DNA from: an uncultured Chloroflexota bacterium
Lineage (GTDB): Bacteria > Chloroflexota > Dehalococcoidia > SAR202 > UBA11138
Assembly (NCBI GenBank): GCA_913046025.1
Contig: CAJWRP010000221.1
Span: 1-5,053 of the forward strand
Length of the DNA stretch: 5,053 nucleotides
Reading direction: 5' to 3'
The notes under the pieces were generated by a model. That model searched no databases, had not been told where the DNA came from, and saw only the letters and a list, made by a program, of their open reading frames with translations. Positions 1-5,001 of the stretch are shown one piece after another (positions within the stretch are counted from its first letter, which is position 1; every line of letters starts with the position of its first letter). A program made the translations under genes and the position numbers.

Positions 1-91
1 GCCGGCACCCGTAGCCAAGATCCCGCAACCGGAAGACCTCCCCAAAAGCCCATTGCGGTATGCTAGCGGGCCGCCCCGTTACTTTCATCAT
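1..91 (-). CDS. Partial small protein, possible HTH DNA-binding protein (3' part beyond left edge)
   Basis: A minus-strand frame opens with tandem ATG codons (91-89 and 88-86) and stays open for 30 codons to the window edge. A G-rich Shine-Dalgarno-like run (GGGGTGGGG, 100-92) lies directly upstream of the first ATG and is better spaced for the second. An in-frame stop at 121-119 bounds the frame, so only GTG codons at 109-107 and 97-95 are alternative starts. It begins 33 bases after the TubC_N-like gene ends, on the same strand, which fits a fourth gene of the operon. The visible peptide starts MMKVTGRPASIPQWAFGEVF and continues RLRDLGYGCR. The GRPxSIP lead and the RLRDLGYG segment resemble the first helix of helix-turn-helix proteins of recombinase/Hin type, but the recognition helix is outside the window. 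Function is therefore a guess, and the frame could still be chance. Confidence 0.45.
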   Translation of the reverse strand, partial: MMKVTGRPASIPQWAFGEVFRLRDLGYGCR

Positions 92-124
92 CCCCACCCC
101 GGGAAACACGTCCCAAAACTATCG

Positions 125-448
125 TCACGGGTTCCACCGTGGCGTCTCAGCCGGATCGGTATAGTTCATCGCCCAGTCCAACCAGGCATCGAATGTATCT
201 GAGTCTGTTATGTAGTCCATCAGCCGACGGAGTTCCTGTTCCGTGGCAGGCGGTCGGTCAAGCGGTGGCGACTGTCCGTCGCCGTACGTCACAGTCAGCT
301 CCTCGATCAACTCTTGCTTGTGTGCCTTGGCTTCGGCCAATAATTCCCCTGGCACGGCGCTCACCGGAGCAACCCGGACCTTATTTCCATTAACACGAAC
401 GGATACCCCGAGGTCGTTCAGTCGGCCCAGAATCTCAACGGCGGTCAT
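125..448 (-). CDS. Small TubC_N docking-domain-like protein of the replication operon
   Basis: This encodes a 107-aa acidic protein. Residues 1-52 (EILGRLNDLGVSVRVNGNKV, then a Pro/Gly turn and LLAEAKAHKQELIEEL) match the helix-hairpin-helix pattern of the TubC N-terminal docking domain, first defined in NRPS/PKS megasynthases. There is no biosynthetic gene here. Stand-alone copies beside primase genes of prophages and integrative elements are a familiar annotation, so a protein-docking role with the replication proteins is more likely than natural-product assembly; that role is inferred. The C-terminal half (residues 66-95, rich in Asp, Glu and Trp) is not recognised. The start is well supported: TAATG joins the primase stop to this ATG with a one-base overlap, and GGAGGA (460-455) sits 6 bases upstream. 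This suggests translational coupling to the primase. The existence of the gene is firm; its function is not. Confidence 0.82.
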   Translation of the reverse strand: MTAVEILGRLNDLGVSVRVNGNKVRVAPVSAVPGELLAEAKAHKQELIEELTVTYGDGQSPPLDRPPATEQELRRLMDYITDSDTFDAWLDWAMNYTDPAETPRWNP

Positions 449-2493
449 TAGAATTCCTCCGCATCGTCCTCGCCTTGTGCCCCTATACCCCCAGGAACCG
501 AAACAGGGGAAACATCCGAAACATAGGCACGGTTTGATGTTTCCTCTAGAGAATCTGTTTCGCCAGAATCATCACGATGGGAAACATCTTCAGAGGCATC
601 GCTAGGCTCAACAGGGCCGGAATGTTTCGGTGTTTCCCCTGTTTCCCCTACCAAGGGTATATAGCGTTTCCATGCATCGAGGAAGTCTTCCTTTTTGTAA
701 CCTTTGGATGTACTTGCTGCTACTCTGATCTGTCTTGGCTTGATTTCGAATGGTTTCAGCCTCTTTGCAAGTCCGGTGGTGTTCAGTGGCTTACCGCGCA
801 AGTCACCCCAAGGAGATTCCTCGATCTTCCCCAACTCTGTTGCCAGGTCAGCGCTGAACAGTCGATCTACCTTTTTGTCTTTGAATACTGTTTGGATGTC
901 TTTAAGTAGCGTGACTCCCAAACTTTCGTCTTCTTGGCCAGAACCGCCTGACAATGCTATTGCTGATTGCCTCGCCCACGTAGGCCACTCTCCTCCGGCC
1001 ATATCCGCAATGGCCAAGAGTGGCTCCCAAACATCGGCTGCCCGATCGTTTAGCTTTTCGGGTATGCCCGGTTCCGTAACCTCCAGGATAGGGACCGCTT
1101 CATCCGCCCAGGTAGCTAGTGCCTCGGCAAGAGTGGTCGCGTCCTGCACGACCTTCCTACGCCTGAATTTCTCCGTCTCTTCAGTCTTCAGCTTGCGGCG
1201 CATCTCTATGGGGATTCCCCTGTCTTGAACGGTGTCAGGTAGATTTCCAATGCCCGCTAATGCCTTCGGTCCAAACACCAGAAAGTCTTTGTAGATCCAC
1301 TCACCTTTTTCAGGGACACAGATTGAATACACTCCCCCTCGCCGGTAGCCGGAGTTGAGAACGCCTCTAAGGGTTTCGCTGAATTCTTTGTTGCCGTTGA
1401 ATGTGGCGTCCGTTTCATCGAGTAATAACGTTGGGTTAATTCCGGAGATCTTGCGCACTAAGACGGCGGGGGTAACTCGGCCAGTGAGCCATGCTCTTGG
1501 GACCAGCAATGACAGGACTTCCAGAAGGAGTGTCTTTCCACTGCGTTTCTCCGCCGATCGGAGAATGATGTACGGGGTGCAGTCCGCTGCGTCGATGGCA
1601 TAGGTGTGGGCGATCCAAAGGGTGAGAGCGCGTTGCTGGTGTTCTGTTAAGACAACGTAGCGGCGCAAGAATGTAGCGATGTTACAAAGAAGGGCGGCTA
1701 GGTCGATGTTGCCGGGTTTCCAGCGTCGGGCAGTTGTGATTAGTTGATTGATGTCTACGCCAAGCTTTAAGGCTTGTGCAGCGTCTCCTTTAAATGGTGC
1801 TTCGGGCCAATCCACGATGGCTACGCTTGAACATCCAAGGGCCGATAGCCGGGCTGCTATTCGGTTCATGTGCGGATGGCCTGGTTCGTCGTTGTCTGCC
1901 CACAATACTGGCTTCAAACGCACTAACGGCCTCAGGGCATCATTGCCTGGCGTTCCTCCAGATCCAGTGACTGTCCCCACAGCTGCAATCCCTATGACCC
2001 GTAGAGCATCTCTAGCAGGCTCACCCTCGGTTACGACTATTTGAGTCCCATCGGGTAGTGCTGCCAGGTCTTCTGAGCCAAAGAGCGGTAGCTCTGACAC
2101 TGGCATTCCGTTTAACTCCTTGGTGCCGTCGGGCTGTTCCCACCACATCTTTTTGCCTTTCGGACCGTCCTTTCTAACATGGACGGCAATCAGGTCACCG
2201 TCTAAGTCCCGCACTTGGTAACGTGTCAGTCTGTCGGTAGATTTCTTGGTGGAAGTCTGAGCGGGCTTCAGCCACAAACCCTCTTCCTTTAAGGCGGTGA
2301 TAACGGAGTCCTGGGAGCAAGTCGCGAAGCAGTGCACTAGAATCTTGCCTTCCTTCTCGCTAACGGAAAGACTCGGACCTTCGTCAGCATGAGCTGGGCA
2401 GTGCACGTGGCCTTTTCCTGGCTTCGCCCTTAGGCAATCGCAACCGCTCTGCCCGCACTTCAGGGCTTCGATTAACTGGCTAATCCTGTCCAT
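448..2493 (-). CDS. Primase-helicase: CHC2-like zinc finger, Toprim and DUF3631/P-loop ATPase domains
   Basis: This 681-aa protein is a probable replication primase-helicase of the element. In order: a zinc-binding primase finger (C32-x2-H35 and C55-x3-C59, with extra Cys at 13, 18 and 20); a Toprim domain with its acidic Glu in TEGEPARDAL (E156) and the metal-binding acidic cluster at D200/D202 in WADNDEPG; a P-loop ATPase with Walker A AEKRSGKT (314-321), Walker B TLLLDETD (D359, E360) and a likely arginine finger at R425; then a DUF3631-like region to about residue 612. The last 70 residues are Ser/Glu/Asp-rich and low in complexity, probably disordered. Together the domains predict primer synthesis plus ATP-driven DNA unwinding, as in phage-type primase-helicases. 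The ATG overlaps the upstream HTH gene by 14 bases and has only a weak AGGG-like site, so coupled translation is likely. The tail codes across a dense GAAACA repeat cluster, listed separately. The family call is strong; priming activity is inferred. Confidence 0.93.
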   Translation of the reverse strand: MDRISQLIEALKCGQSGCDCLRAKPGKGHVHCPAHADEGPSLSVSEKEGKILVHCFATCSQDSVITALKEEGLWLKPAQTSTKKSTDRLTRYQVRDLDGDLIAVHVRKDGPKGKKMWWEQPDGTKELNGMPVSELPLFGSEDLAALPDGTQIVVTEGEPARDALRVIGIAAVGTVTGSGGTPGNDALRPLVRLKPVLWADNDEPGHPHMNRIAARLSALGCSSVAIVDWPEAPFKGDAAQALKLGVDINQLITTARRWKPGNIDLAALLCNIATFLRRYVVLTEHQQRALTLWIAHTYAIDAADCTPYIILRSAEKRSGKTLLLEVLSLLVPRAWLTGRVTPAVLVRKISGINPTLLLDETDATFNGNKEFSETLRGVLNSGYRRGGVYSICVPEKGEWIYKDFLVFGPKALAGIGNLPDTVQDRGIPIEMRRKLKTEETEKFRRRKVVQDATTLAEALATWADEAVPILEVTEPGIPEKLNDRAADVWEPLLAIADMAGGEWPTWARQSAIALSGGSGQEDESLGVTLLKDIQTVFKDKKVDRLFSADLATELGKIEESPWGDLRGKPLNTTGLAKRLKPFEIKPRQIRVAASTSKGYKKEDFLDAWKRYIPLVGETGETPKHSGPVEPSDASEDVSHRDDSGETDSLEETSNRAYVSDVSPVSVPGGIGAQGEDDAEEF
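455..460 (-). promoter_or_regulatory. Ribosome binding site of the TubC_N-like gene
   Basis: GGAGGA on the minus strand lies 6 bases before the ATG at 448. It sits inside the last codons of the primase gene, so ribosomes can reinitiate at the TAATG junction. It fixes the start of the downstream gene. Confidence 0.7.
498..648. repeat. GAAACA iteron-like cluster, candidate replication origin inside the primase gene
   Basis: The plus strand has GAAACA at 500, 509, 518 and 581, and its complement TGTTTC at 538, 556, 623, 631 and 640: nine hexamers in 146 bases, where about 0.07 would be expected by chance. I found only about four more in the rest of the window (near 103, 3188, 3443 and 3886). 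The left trio is spaced exactly 9 bp apart. The right trio is spaced 8 and 9 bp and is inverted. Aligned as reverse complements, 500-514 equals 645-631 and 516-524 equals 630-622, separated by one extra base at 515. An inner pair, GATGTTTCC (536-544) and GGAAACATC (580-588), is also an exact inverted repeat. Regular short repeats beside or inside initiator genes are typical of iteron origins (lambda O, P4, SaPI), so an origin or an autoregulatory site is the inference. A repetitive disordered protein tail is the competing explanation. Confidence 0.55.
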
Positions 2494-2686
2494 TTTTCAG
2501 ACCCTGCCCAGCCTCACCCAACCAACGGTCCACGGCTGCTTTAGGACAGAGCAGCCGCCGGCCCAGTTTGATGGTAGGGATCTGCCCTTGCCTCGCTAGC
2601 TCGTACCCCAGATTTCGGTTGATGCCAAGCATCTTGGCTACCTGCGGGACCGTGTAGACCAGCACTTCCGTGCTTGGTTCGTTCAT
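2480..2686 (-). CDS. Excisionase/MerR-type helix-turn-helix small protein
   Basis: This 68-aa protein has the excisionase-family (HTH_17-like) layout: a helix-turn-helix at about residues 11-31 (YTVPQVAKMLGINRNLGYEL), then a basic wing (IPTIKLGRRLLCPKAAVDRWL, about 36-56). Such proteins bind and bend DNA as recombination directionality factors or act as small regulators. Here it is the first gene of the leftward operon, overlaps the primase gene by 14 bases, and is divergent from the integrase operon rather than next to the integrase. That position would link excision to replication, as in phage satellites, but it could equally be a transcription regulator or a replication accessory protein. 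The start is supported by AAGGAG (2699-2694) with a 7-base spacer. Autoregulation through the palindromes just upstream is plausible. The fold is confident; the role as Xis is moderate. Confidence 0.85.
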   Translation of the reverse strand: MNEPSTEVLVYTVPQVAKMLGINRNLGYELARQGQIPTIKLGRRLLCPKAAVDRWLGEAGQGLKNGQD

Positions 2687-2693
2687 TTTGGTA

Positions 2694-2699
2694 CTCCTT
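2694..2699 (-). promoter_or_regulatory. Ribosome binding site of the HTH/excisionase-like gene
   Basis: AAGGAG on the minus strand stands 7 bases before the ATG at 2686, a near-ideal spacing. This is the strongest translation signal of the leftward operon's first gene and supports the chosen start. Confidence 0.75.
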
Positions 2700-2717
2700 G
2701 GTGGATTGTGGTTTGTT

Positions 2718-2731
2718 CTATCATGTGATAG
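2718..2731. promoter_or_regulatory. Palindromic operator candidate CTATCA-TG-TGATAG
   Basis: This has perfect 6-bp arms around a 2-bp centre. It lies in the leader of the leftward operon, between the proposed promoter and the ribosome binding site, and shares its last base with the neighbouring GGTTAA palindrome. A dimeric repressor or the excisionase-like protein could bind it. The symmetry is seen; binding is inferred. Confidence 0.45.
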
Positions 2732-2748
2732 GTTAAATACGATTAACC
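2731..2748. promoter_or_regulatory. Palindromic operator candidate GGTTAA-6-TTAACC
   Basis: This has perfect 6-bp arms with a 6-bp centre, directly abutting the CTATCA palindrome. The motif recurs: ACTGGTT at 2781-2787 is the exact reverse complement of AACCAGT at 2745-2751, and both continue into GGTTAA or GGTTCA. Three related half-sites across the divergent region suggest one protein binding several times. It overlaps the expected start point of the leftward transcript, so binding would repress that operon. Confidence 0.45.
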
Positions 2749-2787
2749 AGTAATATTATCGACTCTACCAGAATGCTGTAACTGGTT
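2745..2787. repeat. Inverted repeat AACCAGT...ACTGGTT flanking the central promoter
   Basis: Exact 7-bp arms at 2745-2751 and 2781-2787 are separated by 29 bases. They bracket the AT-rich palindrome TAATATTA (2751-2758) and the proposed -10 and -35 of the leftward promoter. The spacing is too wide for a stable hairpin, which favours protein sites over an RNA structure. Confidence 0.4.
2755..2782 (-). promoter_or_regulatory. Candidate promoter of the leftward operon
   Basis: On the minus strand a -10-like GATAAT (2760-2755, 5 of 6 to consensus) is preceded by a weak -35-like GTTACA (2782-2777, 4 of 6) with a 16-base spacer. Transcription would start near 2748, at the GGTTAA palindrome, giving a leader of about 60 bases. 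The plus strand has a TATTAT (2754-2759) that could serve as the -10 of the opposite promoter, but I see no good -35 for it. The call rests on short motifs only. Confidence 0.3.
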
Positions 2788-2820
2788 CAAGCCATTTATT
2801 CAGTAACTTGGAGTCCTGTT

Positions 2821-3735
2821 TTGAATGAAAGTGGTCCGCAGGATAATCTCCTGATTGATGAGTTCCGCAGATGGAATGCTCTACTCGATCACAAGGAAAC
2901 GGAACAAGAGGCCCCTCCCTCCCAGCCTCTTGCTCTGCAGGGCAGTTGGGAAGTCAGGGAGCATTACTCGATCGAAGATGGAGTTCTGATTGGAAGAGGG
3001 GAGGTGCAGAGTATTTATTTTCCCGCGTCCCGTCCAGAGTTACTTCAGGATTTCCAAAGGCTAAGGGATAAATCCGCCGGGTCTGAAATAGAATCGGCGA
3101 TTCTTTCGTTTGCGAGACGGTGGGGTGGACTAGGCTACTCGGAGCTACAAGATGAAACTGCGGAGCCTGAGTCGGAAGATTATGGTTTGTTTCGACCGAC
3201 GCGAGACCCGATTAATTGGCTTATTTCCCATGCAGTATCGGTATGGGGAGCGGCCAAAGCTTTAGGTCTTGCCCGAGAGGGATCATTTTTGGACTCGTTA
3301 GCTCCAGAGGCGTATATACCGAACCCGTTCGTATTTGCCGCCAGAGAGCGGCTACTTGAATGGGATTACGTCAAAGATCCGCCAATGACTCTGGCTGGTA
3401 CAACCAACGTCTTGCTGAGTATCGCAGAGCGAATGGTCATGCGAAACATTTCTGGCATCCACATTGATTCACGGGTTGATTTTGACTCGAAGAAATTAGG
3501 ATCGATGCTTTCGTTCACATCACTGATCGAGGTGATTTGGTGGCACGTGTTGAATCTTGGGGGAAGTTCTATTATTAAGAATTGCCCCGAGTGCGGTAGC
3601 GTGTTCCCGGCAACTCGCGCCAATCAGGTGTATTGTCCCATTCCGTTTTATTCCAGTGGCACGGTAAGCCCTTGTTCCTCTCGTTTGAGGATGAGGGTTC
3701 ACAGAGAGGCCAGCCAGACTGAGGTGAAACCCTAG
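2821..3735 (+). CDS. Unrecognised 304-aa protein with C-terminal zinc-ribbon-like Cys motif
   Basis: I do not recognise a named family. The protein is soluble, with no signal peptide or clear membrane segment. Its N-terminus is charged (about 1-35), the middle mixed helical (for example DPINWLISHAVSVWGAAKAL, about 129-148), and a helical stretch at about 225-247 precedes a Cys cluster: C255-x2-C258 (CPECGSVF), C272 (ANQVYC) and C285, followed by basic SSRLRMRVHRE. This resembles the C-terminal zinc fingers of CGNR-like proteins, but the usual short gap between the last two Cys is 12 residues here. Zinc-dependent DNA binding is an inference. The start is TTG, chosen because GGAG (2810-2813) sits 7 bases upstream and no in-frame ATG lies nearby; the ATG at 2825 is out of frame and soon stops. 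It precedes the integrase by 34 bases, likely in one operon, and occupies the place where such elements often carry a repressor. The coding call is strong. Confidence 0.85.
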   Translation: MNESGPQDNLLIDEFRRWNALLDHKETEQEAPPSQPLALQGSWEVREHYSIEDGVLIGRGEVQSIYFPASRPELLQDFQRLRDKSAGSEIESAILSFARRWGGLGYSELQDETAEPESEDYGLFRPTRDPINWLISHAVSVWGAAKALGLAREGSFLDSLAPEAYIPNPFVFAARERLLEWDYVKDPPMTLAGTTNVLLSIAERMVMRNISGIHIDSRVDFDSKKLGSMLSFTSLIEVIWWHVLNLGGSSIIKNCPECGSVFPATRANQVYCPIPFYSSGTVSPCSSRLRMRVHREASQTEVKP

Positions 3736-3760
3736 TAACCGGCATCTACAAAGATGGTTT

Positions 3761-3766
3761 GGAGGT
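3761..3766 (+). promoter_or_regulatory. Ribosome binding site of the integrase gene
   Basis: GGAGGT stands 3 bases before the ATG at 3770. The spacing is shorter than usual, but the match is complete and it fixes the start. No promoter is evident in the 34-base gap upstream, which supports co-transcription with the preceding gene. Confidence 0.7.
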
Positions 3767-3769
3767 AAC

Positions 3770-4930
3770 ATGCGAGGGCACATAAAAACACGAAGCAAGG
3801 GCTCATGGACAATCATCTTAAACTTGGGGCGTGATCCTGCTACCGGCAAGAGAAAGCAGCAATGGGTGACGGTCCGAGGCACCAAGAAACAAGCCGAGAC
3901 CAGGCTGGCAGAGTTGCTGAATCAGATGGATACCGGCGGGTTCATCAAACCGACGAAAGAGACGTTTGGTTCATTCCTCCAAAGGTACTTGGACGACTAC
4001 ATCAGCACCCAGATACGCGCCACAACACTTGAAGCGTACCAGCAACGGGGTAAACATCTGATTGATGGACTCGGTCATATCCCGGTGTCGGAGCTCCGAG
4101 AAGAGCATATCCACAAATACTATCGGGAGAAGAGTAAAACGCTTTCCCCTGGGACATTGATCAAACATCACAACCTACTTCGATCGGCTCTGAGTCAGGG
4201 TGTCATTTGGCGAACGCTTACTCGGAATGTAGCTGAAGCTGTGAAGCCGCCTAAGGTCAGCCGCAAAGAAATGCGAGCACTGACCGGACCTGAAGTTCAC
4301 CGGATGCTAGAGGCTTGTGAAGATACTGCATGGCATTCTATCTTTCACACCCTGACCTGGACTGGGCTTCGTCGGTCGGAATTGCTAGGGCTCAGATGGA
4401 AAGACGTGGATTTGATCCTGGCGAGTCTCAGAGTCGTGCAATCCGTTCAGAGGCTTAATACCGGGGAATTCATCGTCCAAGAGCCGAAGACCGCCAGCGG
4501 GCGACGGACAATTGCTTTGTCACCTGCCTCGTGCCTTGTTTTGCGGGAGCACAGAGAGAAGCAGGAAGCGGACGCTACACTGCTAGGGAGACAACTGGCA
4601 GAGGATGACCTAGTATTTAGCCACCCTGACGGCTCTCCAAGGGACCCATCAACCCTGACCTTGGCATTTCGGAGGTTGACGAGGCGGATAGGGCTGGACG
4701 GTGTCAGGTTGCACGACTTGAGGCACACAATGGCCTCTCTGTACCTAGAGCAGGGCGTAAATCCTAAGACAGTTGCAGAACGCCTTGGGCATGCTAGTGT
4801 CACGATCACGCTGGATTTGTATTCCCATTGCCTTCCAGGCGTTCAGGAAGCAGCCGCCGTACAGTTCGATACGGCGATGGAACAGGCCAAATCTACTTCT
4901 GCTAAGGTGACTCCAGAACTAGTTGGTTAG
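3770..4930 (+). CDS. int: Tyrosine recombinase (phage-type integrase)
   Basis: This 386-aa site-specific recombinase would integrate and excise the element by strand exchange between attP and a tRNA attB. Residues 1-57 form a basic arm-binding domain (GSWTIILNLGRDPATGKRKQ), about 65-160 the SAM-like core-binding domain (TFGSFLQRYLDDYI), and 170-365 the catalytic domain. The full catalytic set is present: R201 (TGLRRSELLGLRW), K240 (EPKTASGRR), H315 and R318 (LHDLRHTMASL), H341 (LGHASVTIT) and the nucleophile Y351 (LDLYSH). Length and motifs are normal, so it should be active. GGAGGT (3761-3766) lies 3 bases before the ATG, a strong but tight site. It follows the zinc-ribbon gene by 34 bases, and its stop codon lies inside an 11-bp tandem repeat just before a terminator and the tRNA. 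The arm-binding domain implies arm-type sites near the attachment core. Confidence 0.97.
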   Translation: MRGHIKTRSKGSWTIILNLGRDPATGKRKQQWVTVRGTKKQAETRLAELLNQMDTGGFIKPTKETFGSFLQRYLDDYISTQIRATTLEAYQQRGKHLIDGLGHIPVSELREEHIHKYYREKSKTLSPGTLIKHHNLLRSALSQGVIWRTLTRNVAEAVKPPKVSRKEMRALTGPEVHRMLEACEDTAWHSIFHTLTWTGLRRSELLGLRWKDVDLILASLRVVQSVQRLNTGEFIVQEPKTASGRRTIALSPASCLVLREHREKQEADATLLGRQLAEDDLVFSHPDGSPRDPSTLTLAFRRLTRRIGLDGVRLHDLRHTMASLYLEQGVNPKTVAERLGHASVTITLDLYSHCLPGVQEAAAVQFDTAMEQAKSTSAKVTPELVG

Positions 4931-4947
4931 CAAACCGTTAGCAAACC
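4926..4947 (+). repeat. Perfect tandem 11-bp repeat (GTTAGCAAACC x2), candidate integrase arm sites
   Basis: GTTAGCAAACC occurs at 4926-4936 and again at 4937-4947 without a gap. The first copy contains the integrase stop codon. Directly repeated short sites between an integrase gene and its tRNA target are typical arm-type binding sites, and this integrase carries an N-terminal arm-binding domain. The repeat is certain; the role is inferred. Confidence 0.6.
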
Positions 4948-4955
4948 GGCAAAAG

Positions 4956-4988
4956 AAAAGACCCCTGGAATCAACCAAGGGTCTTTTT
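4956..4988. terminator. Bidirectional intrinsic terminator between integrase and tRNA
   Basis: AAAAGACCCCTGG (4956-4968) pairs with CCAAGGGTCTTTT (4975-4987) around a 6-base loop, giving a 13-bp stem with one mismatch. T residues follow on the plus strand, and the A-run at the left gives U residues for a minus-strand transcript. It can therefore end both the integrase mRNA and the converging tRNA transcript. Confidence 0.85.
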
Positions 4989-5001
4989 CCTGCCTAAATT
5001 C

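Noticed and set aside
61..124. Short palindromes GCTAGC (63-68) and CCCGGG near 98-103
   Set aside because: They are six-base palindromes expected by chance in GC-rich sequence, with no spacing pattern or partner.
125..448. NRPS/PKS biosynthetic gene because of the TubC_N-like fold
   Set aside because: There are no adenylation, ketosynthase, condensation or carrier domains anywhere in the window, and the gene is coupled to a primase.
498..648. CRISPR array
   Set aside because: The repeat unit is only 6-9 bp with 2-3 bp spacers in clusters and mixed orientation, unlike CRISPR repeats and spacers, and no cas gene is present.
704..1228. A long plus-strand open frame (174 codons) opposite the primase gene
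   Set aside because: It lies wholly antisense to the primase ATPase/DUF3631-coding region, lacks a recognisable domain, and is Ser/Ala-rich as expected for a shadow frame.
2754..2759. Rightward promoter with -10 TATTAT for the zinc-ribbon gene
   Set aside because: The -10 match is good, but I see no acceptable -35 at 16-18 bases, so it is only mentioned under the opposite promoter.
3520..3885. A 121-codon minus-strand frame across the zinc-ribbon and integrase gene junction
   Set aside because: It overlaps two well-supported genes on the other strand, including the integrase ribosome binding site, and resembles no protein I know.
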